DNA of 8,963 nt from Pseudomonadota bacterium (GTDB lineage Bacteria; Pseudomonadota; Gammaproteobacteria; Burkholderiales; SG8-41): the NCBI GenBank assembly GCA_023431245.1, contig JAEYXO010000256.1, positions 1-8,963 of the forward strand, in the 5' to 3' direction. Of the stretch, positions 1-5,612 are shown in pieces. A program made the position numbers and the translations under genes. The notes under the pieces were generated by a model. It saw only the letters and a program-made list of their open reading frames with translations. It was not told where the DNA came from and searched no databases. How positions within the stretch are numbered: position 1 is the first letter of the stretch; each line of letters begins with the position of its first letter.

Positions 1-966
1 CGCCTTTTCGAGAAAAGCCACCTTGGCGCTCATCTCGGGCAGGATCCGCGGATCGGCATCGACAAAACGGATCTTCACCAGCACCGTCGCCTTGGCGCGG
101 TCGACGGTCGGCACCGTGCGGTGGACCATGCCGCGGAAACGCTGCCCCGGCAGCGCATCGAGCTGGATTTCGCAGGGCTGGCCGACGCTGACCTTCGCCA
201 GATTGGCCTCCGACACGTCGGCCTCGACCTCCAGCGTAGACATGTCGGCCATGGTCACCACCGCCGCCTGCGAGCCGAGCGCCGAGGAAAACGGCGTGAT
301 CACGTCGCCGACATTGGCGTTCTTGGTCAGCACCACGCCGTCGAAGGGCGCGCGGATCAGCGTCTGCTCCACCGCCACTTCGGCCGCCCGCAGGTTGGCC
401 TGTGCCACGGCGATCGAGGCCCTGAAACCGCTGATCGCCGCCTTTGCCCTGTCATGGCGCGCAACCACCGCATCATGCGCCGCCGGCGACACGAATTTTT
501 TTGCCAGCAGCTCGCGCGAACGCTCCAGCGCGCGGCCCGCATCCCTCAGCTCGGCCTCGCCCTGTTCGAGGTTGGCCCGGGCGACGTCGACACCCGCAGC
601 CGCCTGCTTCATCTGCGCCGTGACATCGCTGCTTTCCAGCCGCGCCAGCACTTCACCCGCCTTCACCTGACTGCCCTCGCGCACATTGAGCCATTCCAGC
701 CGGCCGGTGGCCTTCGAGGCCACCGCCGCCTTGCGCTGGGCCACGACATAGCCCGTGGCATTGAGCAGGGTGTAGGCCTGCGAGGGATAGGCCTGCGACA
801 CCGAGGCCGTCTCGACCGGAATCGCGGCATTACGGTTCAGGACCCAGAAGCCGGCGGCAAGCACGGCCAGCGCCGCCAGCCACCACCACCGGTATCCCCG
901 CCGTCGCGGCGCCGCGCGCGGCGAATCGCGGTCGATGCGCAGGCGTGTGAGGTCTTCGTTGGCCAA
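1..966 (-). CDS. Efflux periplasmic adaptor subunit (HlyD/MacA-type membrane fusion protein), C-terminus cut by window edge
   Basis: Membrane fusion proteins of this family link an inner-membrane pump (RND or MacB-type ABC) to an outer-membrane channel. The minus strand is open for 322 codons up to the window edge. Seen in order: a basic N-terminus (RLRIDRD, then RRR at 21-23); one membrane anchor at about 27-43 starting WWWLAALAVLAAG; a first half-lipoyl/barrel-sandwich strand at about 88-110 (GRLEWLNVREGSQVKAGE); an Ala/Glu/Arg-rich helical hairpin at about 114-200; the second half-lipoyl motif IRAPFDGVV at 204-212; and a beta-barrel at about 235-322 with DVSEANLAKVSVGQ. Roughly 50-100 C-terminal residues are missing. 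The start is taken as TTG (966-964) because an in-frame TAG lies three codons upstream and the first internal ATG is codon 119. No good ribosome site precedes it. The pump partner would lie left of the window; the N-terminal style suggests an ABC (MacB-like) partner, which is inference. The family call is secure, but the substrate cannot be told. Confidence 0.9.
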   Translation of the reverse strand, partial: MANEDLTRLRIDRDSPRAAPRRRGYRWWWLAALAVLAAGFWVLNRNAAIPVETASVSQAYPSQAYTLLNATGYVVAQRKAAVASKATGRLEWLNVREGSQVKAGEVLARLESSDVTAQMKQAAAGVDVARANLEQGEAELRDAGRALERSRELLAKKFVSPAAHDAVVARHDRAKAAISGFRASIAVAQANLRAAEVAVEQTLIRAPFDGVVLTKNANVGDVITPFSSALGSQAAVVTMADMSTLEVEADVSEANLAKVSVGQPCEIQLDALPGQRFRGMVHRTVPTVDRAKATVLVKIRFVDADPRILPEMSAKVAFLEKA

Positions 967-1020
967 AATGATCTAGAATCGGAAGGGAGAAATGAGCCTG
1001 CATTGTACCCGGAGACCCCG
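967..1020. promoter_or_regulatory. Short divergent promoter region between the efflux adaptor and gcdH
   Basis: Only 54 bp separate the two divergent starts, so both promoters must overlap each other or the coding ends. A TAGAAT -10-like box on the plus strand (974-979) could serve gcdH, and a TACAAT box on the minus strand (1007-1002) could serve the adaptor. Neither has a convincing -35 partner at 16-18 bp. GGAGA at 1011-1015, five bases before the gcdH ATG, is a plausible ribosome binding site. Position and box resemblance only. Confidence 0.35.
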
Positions 1021-2214
1021 ATGAACGCCGCACACCCGCCCGCAAAAAACCGCTTCCAGTGGGACGACCCGCTGCTGCTCGACGAACTGCTGAGCGACGA
1101 GGAGCGCATGGTCCGCGACACCGCGCGCGCCTATTGCCGGGACAAGCTGATGCCGCGGGTGCTCGAGGCCAACCGCCACGAGAAATTCCACCGCGAAATC
1201 ATGAACGAGTTCGGCGAGCTCGGTCTCCTCGGACCGACCATCGAGGGCTACGGTTGCGCCGGCGTCAACCATGTCTGCTACGGCCTGATCGCGCGTGAAG
1301 TCGAGCGCGTCGACAGCGGCTACCGCTCGGCACTGTCGGTGCAGTCGAGCCTCGTGATGTATCCGATCTCCGCCTTCGGCAGCGAGGCGCAGAAGCAGAA
1401 ATACCTGCCGAAACTGGCCAGCGGCGAATGGATCGGCTGCTTCGGCCTGACCGAACCCAATGCCGGTTCCGATCCCGCGGGCATGGCGACCCGCGGCAAA
1501 AAAACCGACGGCGGCTACCTCCTCAGCGGCGCCAAGATGTGGATCACCAACGCCCCGCTTGCGGACGTGCTGCTGGTCTGGGCCAAGGATGACGGCGGCG
1601 TGATCCGCGGCTTCATCCTCGAAAAAGGCATGAAGGGCCTGTCAACGCCCAAGATCGAGGGCAAGTTCAGCCTGCGCACGTCGGTCACCGGCGAAATCGT
1701 CATGGACAACGTGTTCGTGCCCGCTGAAAACGTGCTGCCGGACGTCTCCGGCCTGAAGGGCCCCTTCTCCTGCCTCAACAAGGCGCGTTACGGCATCGCC
1801 TGGGGCGCGCTGGGCGCGGCGGAATTCTGCTGGGATGCCGCCCGCCGCTACACGCTGGACCGCAAGCAGTTCGGCCGCCCGCTCGCCGCCAACCAGCTGG
1901 TGCAGCTGAAGCTGGTCAACATGCAGACCGAGATCACTCTGGGGCTGCAGGCCGTGCTGCGCCTCGGCCGCCTGATCGACGAGGACCGCTACACGCCGGA
2001 AATGATCTCGCTGCTGAAGCGCAATTCCTGCGGCAAGGCGCTCGACATCGCCCGCGTCGCCCGCGACATGCACGGCGGCAACGGCATCTCCGACGAATTC
2101 CACGTCATCCGCCACGTGATGAACCTGGAAGCCGTCAACACCTACGAGGGCACGCACGACATCCATGCGCTGATCCTCGGCCGCGCGATCACCGGCATTC
2201 CGGCTTTCGGCTGA
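1021..2214 (+). CDS. gcdH: Glutaryl-CoA dehydrogenase (decarboxylating, FAD-dependent)
   Basis: GcdH oxidises and decarboxylates glutaryl-CoA to crotonyl-CoA in the cytoplasm, passing electrons to electron-transfer flavoprotein; it serves lysine, tryptophan, glutarate and aromatic breakdown. The 397-residue product has the acyl-CoA dehydrogenase fold: helical N-domain, central beta-domain with CFGLTEPNAGSDP and KMWITN, then the C-terminal helical domain with DRKQFGRPLA and GGNGISDEFHVIRH. The catalytic base is Glu376 in NTYEGTHDIHALILGRAITG, matching Glu370 of the mature human enzyme. Arg102 in VDSGYRS matches the human Arg94 that binds the substrate gamma-carboxylate and sets this enzyme apart from simple acyl-CoA dehydrogenases (human comparison from memory). 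The ATG at 1021 is chosen because GGAGA precedes it and the protein then begins like other GcdH proteins; the frame stays open upstream only antisense to the adaptor. No CoA-transferase partner is visible. Function very likely. Confidence 0.96.
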   Translation: MNAAHPPAKNRFQWDDPLLLDELLSDEERMVRDTARAYCRDKLMPRVLEANRHEKFHREIMNEFGELGLLGPTIEGYGCAGVNHVCYGLIAREVERVDSGYRSALSVQSSLVMYPISAFGSEAQKQKYLPKLASGEWIGCFGLTEPNAGSDPAGMATRGKKTDGGYLLSGAKMWITNAPLADVLLVWAKDDGGVIRGFILEKGMKGLSTPKIEGKFSLRTSVTGEIVMDNVFVPAENVLPDVSGLKGPFSCLNKARYGIAWGALGAAEFCWDAARRYTLDRKQFGRPLAANQLVQLKLVNMQTEITLGLQAVLRLGRLIDEDRYTPEMISLLKRNSCGKALDIARVARDMHGGNGISDEFHVIRHVMNLEAVNTYEGTHDIHALILGRAITGIPAFG

Positions 2215-2216
2215 AC

Positions 2217-2243
2217 GCGGGCCGGGATCACGTCCCGGTGCGC
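2217..2243 (+). other. GC-rich hairpin between gcdH and the hydrolase gene
   Basis: CCGGGA (2222-2227) and TCCCGG (2233-2238) form a perfect six-pair stem with a five-base loop. A G-U pair, one mismatch and three further pairs (GCG/CGC) extend it. It begins three bases after the gcdH stop and ends ten bases before the hydrolase ATG. There is no T-run, so it is not a standard intrinsic terminator; it could stabilise the gcdH mRNA end or reduce downstream expression. It would also bury the alternative GTG start at 2238. Confidence 0.45.
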
Positions 2244-2252
2244 AGATCCCCG

Positions 2253-3134
2253 ATGAAACCGCCCGCATATTTCGCGGCCGTCATTGCGCTGTTCTGGATC
2301 ACCGCGCTGCAGGCCGAACCCTTCGCCGAGGGCAGCAGCCGGCGCAACATGGACATTGCCGGTGAAGTCATCGAGCTGCACGCCTACAAGCCGGCGCAGT
2401 ACGCCGGCGGCGACATCCTGCTGGTGCTGCACGGCCTTGGCCGCAATGCGCCGGGTTACCGCGATTACGCGATACCGCTGGCCGACAGACTCGGCCTCCT
2501 GGTCATCGCGCCGCTGTTCGACCGCCAGCGTTTCCCGACCTGGCGCTACCAGCAGGGCGGCCTCGTCCGCAGCACCCGCGGCGAGGGCGGATTCCCGGTC
2601 GAGCCCGAGGCACGGTGGATCGGCAGCACAATCCTCGCCGTCATCGACGCGGTGCGCGCCGCCGAAAACCGGCCCCGGCTCGGCTATTCGCTGATCGGCC
2701 ACTCCGCCGGCGGCCAGGCACTGTCACGCTTCGCCGCGTTCACGCCGCATGCGGCACAACACATCGTCATCGCCAACCCCTCGACCTGGCTGTGGCCCTC
2801 TCCCGATGAGCGCTTCCCCTACGGCTTCGGCGGCCTGCCCGAGGCCCTGTCCGGCGACGCCACCCTGCAGCGCTACCTCGCGCAGCCGCTGACGCTGCTG
2901 CTGGGCACCGCGGACACCAGGCGCGATGCCGACCTCAACGTCCGCGAAGGCGCGGAGCGCCAGGGACGACACCGGCTGGAACGCGGCCGCAACGCCTTCC
3001 GCGCCGCGCAGCAACTGGCGCAGCAGCGCGACTGGCCCTTCGGCTGGCGCCTGATCGAAGTGCCGGATGTCGGCCACAGCGCGCGGCGGATGTTCGGCAG
3101 CGCCGAAGCCCGGGAAGCCCTGACCGGCCGCTGA
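2253..3134 (+). CDS. Exported alpha/beta-hydrolase (poly(3-hydroxybutyrate) depolymerase-like family), substrate unknown
   Basis: A 293-residue serine hydrolase with an N-terminal export signal: MKPP, a hydrophobic core at about 5-19, and a likely signal-peptidase site after LQA (21), so it should act in the periplasm or outside. An HGLGRN oxyanion-loop motif lies at 60-65, the nucleophile elbow GHSAGG has Ser151, LLLGTADT supplies a probable acid Asp221, and VPDVGHS supplies His275, a complete triad in the expected order. The segment around 175-200 (NPSTWLWP, GFGGLP) looks like a lid or insertion. Resemblance to PHB-depolymerase-like/esterase proteins is general, and no specific substrate can be read. 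ATG 2253 is preferred over GTG 2238 because it starts directly at a normal signal peptide and the GTG lies in a hairpin; neither has a good ribosome site. It follows gcdH by 38 bp, so co-transcription is possible, but a secreted hydrolase has no obvious link to GcdH. Confidence 0.85.
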   Translation: MKPPAYFAAVIALFWITALQAEPFAEGSSRRNMDIAGEVIELHAYKPAQYAGGDILLVLHGLGRNAPGYRDYAIPLADRLGLLVIAPLFDRQRFPTWRYQQGGLVRSTRGEGGFPVEPEARWIGSTILAVIDAVRAAENRPRLGYSLIGHSAGGQALSRFAAFTPHAAQHIVIANPSTWLWPSPDERFPYGFGGLPEALSGDATLQRYLAQPLTLLLGTADTRRDADLNVREGAERQGRHRLERGRNAFRAAQQLAQQRDWPFGWRLIEVPDVGHSARRMFGSAEAREALTGR

Positions 3135-3155
3135 GGCCCGCAGCCTCATCCGGCC
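3126..3155 (+). terminator. Strong terminator-like hairpin including the hydrolase stop codon
   Basis: TGAGGC (3132-3137) pairs perfectly with GCCTCA (3143-3148) around a five-base loop, and GGCCG (3126-3130) pairs with CGGCC (3151-3155) outside a small internal loop, giving eleven pairs. The hydrolase stop TGA (3132-3134) sits in the stem. No T-run follows, so it may act with Rho or protect the mRNA end rather than terminate alone. It supports a transcription-unit boundary before the next gene. Confidence 0.5.
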
Positions 3156-3181
3156 ACGGCGCCCAGATTGCGAAACCCGGG

Positions 3182-3210
3182 CTGCCCCCTGCGCGTCAAG
3201 CTGCTAGAGT
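3182..3210 (+). promoter_or_regulatory. Probable extended -10 sigma-70 promoter for the PrpD-MaoC operon
   Basis: TGCTAGAGT at 3202-3210 is an extended -10 element (TG, one base, then TAGAGT at 3205-3210). The -35 place, CTGCCC at 3182-3187 with 17 bp spacing, is weak. Transcription would start near 3217, about 25 bases before the ATG at 3242. It lies just after the terminator-like hairpin, where a new promoter is expected. Confidence 0.45.
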
Positions 3211-3241
3211 GGCCGTCCACCCCGGTTAAAGCCAAAACACC

Positions 3242-4678
3242 ATGTCCGCACAGACTGCCCCCGAGACCGCCGCAGGCACTGACAGTGCCCTGCCTTCCAT
3301 TTCGCAGCAGATCGCCGCCTTCGCCGCCAATCTCAGGCCGGAGGATGTGCCGGCCGCCGTCCGCGAAAACGCGAAGCTGCATGTGCTCGACGTAGTCGGC
3401 ACCGCGCTCGCCGCGACCCGTTTCGATTTCGCGCAGCACGCGCTGGCCGGCATCAGCAACATTGCCGAAGCGGGCAACAACTCCGTCATCGGCATGAACG
3501 TCAGGCTGCCGATGCGCGATGCGGTGCTGATGAATGGCATCCTCGCCCACGGCCTTGATTTCGACGACACCCATCCGGGGGCGATCGTGCACCCGACCGC
3601 CTGCGCCTTCCCCTGCGCGCTGGGACTTGCCGAGCAGCGCGATGCCCCGGGCGCCGACCTGCTGCTGGCCTATATCCTCGGCGTTGAAATCGCGACCCGG
3701 CTGGGCGTCGCCGCCCGCGGCGCGATGCTCCCCCTGGGTTTCCACACCACCGGCATCGCCGGCCATTTCGGCTGCGCGGTCGCCGCGGGAAAACTGCTGA
3801 ACCTCGGCCCGCAGCGGCTGGAATACGCGCAGGGCTTCGCCGGCAGCACCGCTTCCGCGATTGCCGAGCACCGCGCCGACGGTGCCTGGAACAAGCGCCT
3901 GCATCCGGCCTGGGCGGGCGTCGGCGGCATCACCGCGGCGGCACTGGCGAGCGGCGGCTTTGTCGGCACCCGGAAAGTCTACGAGGGCGTGGACGGCATT
4001 TTCCGTTCGCATACCGGCACGCATTTCAGCAAGGTCGACATGGACGCGATGACGCGGCGCCTCGGCGAGGAGTGGCTGCTCGGGGAAGTCGCGATCAAGC
4101 CCTATCCCATCTGCCACTTCCTGCATGCCTGCGCCGATGCCGCGCTGGCGATCCGCCGCCGGCACCGGGTAAATCCCGATGACATCGTCAGGGTGCGCGC
4201 ACTGCTCCACCCCGGAACCTTCCATTCCATCGCCGAACCCGCCGAAATGCGCCGCCGGCCGGTATCGGATTACATGGCCAAGTTCAGCGTGCAGTTCGTG
4301 CTCGCCGCCTGTTTCGTGCGCGGCAAATTCGGATTCGCCGAACTCGAAACCGAAGCGCTCAACGATCCGCAGATCCTGGCGCTGGCACAGAAGGTGCACC
4401 ACGAAGCCGATCCCGATTCCGCCTTCCCGAAATATTTTTCCGGCGGCGTGGCGGTCACGACCAGGGACGGCCGCGAATTCGTGCACATGGAAAAAATCAA
4501 CCGCGGCGCCGGCGAACGCGCGCTGTCGGCGGAGGACATCAGCGAAAAATTCTTCGACAACGCATCGCTGGTCATTTCGAGGCCGCAGGCGGAACGCATA
4601 CGCGCCGCCGTGCTGGCCATGGACCAGCATCCCGCGCGCGCCCTGACCCGCGCGCTCACTTTAAAAAATAATCAATAA
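3242..4678 (+). CDS. MmgE/PrpD family protein (2-methylcitrate dehydratase / cis-aconitate decarboxylase superfamily)
   Basis: Family members include 2-methylcitrate dehydratase PrpD and cis-aconitate decarboxylase (CAD/ACOD1/Irg1), cytoplasmic enzymes acting on tricarboxylates without a metal or iron-sulfur cluster. The 478-residue length is normal. Visible hallmarks are HGLDFDDTHPGA at 103-114, GFHTTGIAGHFGCA around His168 with the following AAGKLLNL, WNKRLHPAWAG with Lys218, and IKPYPICHFLH with Lys286. His168, Lys218 and Lys286 line up with active-site His159, Lys207 and Lys272 of human ACOD1, as recalled from memory; related PrpD proteins share much of this, so the reaction is not settled. 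The C-terminal small domain (about 270-400) contains the family motif RRPVSDYMAKFSVQF. The ATG at 3242 lacks a strong ribosome site. The next gene starts 14 bp after its stop, so the two are probably one operon. No prpB, prpC or acnD is present, so a classical methylcitrate operon is unlikely here. Confidence 0.88.
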   Translation: MSAQTAPETAAGTDSALPSISQQIAAFAANLRPEDVPAAVRENAKLHVLDVVGTALAATRFDFAQHALAGISNIAEAGNNSVIGMNVRLPMRDAVLMNGILAHGLDFDDTHPGAIVHPTACAFPCALGLAEQRDAPGADLLLAYILGVEIATRLGVAARGAMLPLGFHTTGIAGHFGCAVAAGKLLNLGPQRLEYAQGFAGSTASAIAEHRADGAWNKRLHPAWAGVGGITAAALASGGFVGTRKVYEGVDGIFRSHTGTHFSKVDMDAMTRRLGEEWLLGEVAIKPYPICHFLHACADAALAIRRRHRVNPDDIVRVRALLHPGTFHSIAEPAEMRRRPVSDYMAKFSVQFVLAACFVRGKFGFAELETEALNDPQILALAQKVHHEADPDSAFPKYFSGGVAVTTRDGREFVHMEKINRGAGERALSAEDISEKFFDNASLVISRPQAERIRAAVLAMDQHPARALTRALTLKNNQ

Positions 4679-4710
4679 AATCAAATACTTATATGAATAT
4701 TAATCTCGAC
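4660..4710 (+). other. AT-rich translation start region between the PrpD and MaoC genes
   Basis: The last six codons of the PrpD gene, the 14-bp gap and the first codons of the next gene are almost all A and T (4660-4708) inside otherwise GC-rich DNA. There is no purine-rich Shine-Dalgarno sequence before ATG 4693. Unstructured AT-rich leaders can be bound by ribosomal protein S1, so this may be the ribosome entry signal. A weak internal promoter is also possible but no clear box pair is seen. Confidence 0.4.
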
Positions 4711-5541
4711 CACCTGCGCAGCTGGATCGGCAAAAAGGAAATCCACCACGACACCGCCACCGCCTTCCCCGTTGCGGCGCTCGCGGCCACGCTGGACCGC
4801 CGCGACCCGCCGCCGCAAACCGGCGACGTGATCCCCCACAGCGCGCACTGGCTGTATTTCCTCGAAACCGCGCCCAATGCCGAACTCGGCCACGACGGCC
4901 ATCCGAAACGCGGCGGTTTCCTGCCGCCGGTGGCGCTGCCGCGCCGGATGTGGGCCGGCGGCCGCATCGACTTCCGCGCGCCGGTCCGCATCGGTGACGC
5001 CATCAGCCGCGAATCCGAAATCGTCTCGGTCGACGCCAAGTCCGGCAGCAGCGGCCAGCTGGTGTTCGTGATGGTGCGCCACACGGTGAAGGCCGGCGGC
5101 ACCACCGCCATCGTCGAGGAACACGACATTGTCTATCGCGAGGCGGCAAAACCCGGCGACAAGCCGCCGGCCGGCAAGCCGGCGCCGCAGGCTGCGGCAT
5201 GGCGGCGCGAACTGCAGACCAATGAAGCGGTGCTGTTCCGCTACTCGGCGCTGATCTTCAATGCCCACCGCATCCACTACGACATCGACTACTGCCGCGA
5301 CACCGAGGGTTATCCGGGGCTGATCGTGCACGGCCCGCTGCAGACCACGCTGCTGCTGGACCTCTGCCGCCGCCATGATCCGCGGCCGGTGCGCAAACTC
5401 GACTACCGCGCGACGCACCCGGTGTTCCACCAGGAAACCTTCACGGTGAACGGCCAGCCCGCGGCCGACGGCAGCACGGTGGAACTGTGGACCGCGAACG
5501 CCGCCGGCAGCTACGCGATGCGCGGCACGGCGACGTTCTGA
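4693..5541 (+). CDS. MaoC/HTD2-type two-hotdog hydratase, mesaconyl-C4-CoA (3-methylfumaryl-CoA) hydratase group
   Basis: This 282-residue protein has the FAS1-like dehydratase plus MaoC double-hotdog layout of HTD2/Meh enzymes, which add or remove water at an enoyl-thioester in the cytoplasm. The N-terminal half (about 1-150) carries the strand-rich stretch RMWAGGRIDFRAPVRIGD at 85-102 and ends VEEHDIVYR, followed by a Pro/Ala-rich linker (about 151-172). The C-terminal half carries FNAHRIHYDIDY with His195 and then YPGLIVHGPLQTTLLLDL. In R-specific enoyl-CoA hydratases the equivalent motif uses an Asp about five residues before the His; here that place is Asn190, as is usual, to my knowledge, in the Meh-like group. 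Meh hydrates mesaconyl-C4-CoA to citramalyl-CoA; itaconyl-CoA hydratases are relatives. The 14-bp gap to the PrpD-family gene suggests a shared pathway. The family is secure, but the substrate is inferred only. Confidence 0.85.
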   Translation: MNINLDHLRSWIGKKEIHHDTATAFPVAALAATLDRRDPPPQTGDVIPHSAHWLYFLETAPNAELGHDGHPKRGGFLPPVALPRRMWAGGRIDFRAPVRIGDAISRESEIVSVDAKSGSSGQLVFVMVRHTVKAGGTTAIVEEHDIVYREAAKPGDKPPAGKPAPQAAAWRRELQTNEAVLFRYSALIFNAHRIHYDIDYCRDTEGYPGLIVHGPLQTTLLLDLCRRHDPRPVRKLDYRATHPVFHQETFTVNGQPAADGSTVELWTANAAGSYAMRGTATF

Positions 5542-5550
5542 CTTCCGCCT

Positions 5551-5604
5551 CAGGGCGGGTTGGCCGCAGGACGGATGACGCCGCTGCGCGGCTCATCCGC
5601 CCTG
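5551..5604. repeat. Composite palindromic (REP-like) element between convergent genes
   Basis: The 3' arm CTCATCCGCCCTG (5592-5604, after GCGGC at 5588-5592) can pair with two alternative 5' arms. The near arm is AGGACGGATGA (5568-5578) plus GCCGC (5580-5584), giving 15 pairs with one mismatch and one bulge around a TGC loop. The far arm is CAGGGCGGGTTGGCCGC (5551-5567), which matches the 3' arm at 14 of 17 positions, with eight perfect outer pairs. The two 5' arms are imperfect direct repeats of each other. The element fills the gap between the convergent MaoC and amt genes (stops at 5541 and 5613), so it could end transcription from both sides, but there is no T-run. It resembles the dispersed palindromes common in betaproteobacterial gaps; genome copy number cannot be seen here. 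Confidence 0.65.
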
Positions 5605-5612
5605 CCCGGAAA

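Noticed and set aside
121..1020. Upstream extension of the gcdH frame by 300 codons
   Set aside because: It is antisense to the adaptor gene, which has clear family motifs, and GcdH proteins normally start near 1021.
3146..4630. Open frame of 494 codons on the minus strand antisense to the PrpD-family gene
   Set aside because: GC-rich shadow of a well-supported gene; no recognisable motifs and composition typical of antisense frames.
4681..5430. Minus-strand open frame opposite the MaoC-family gene
   Set aside because: Low-complexity Ala/Arg/Val-rich shadow; the plus strand carries the hotdog motifs.
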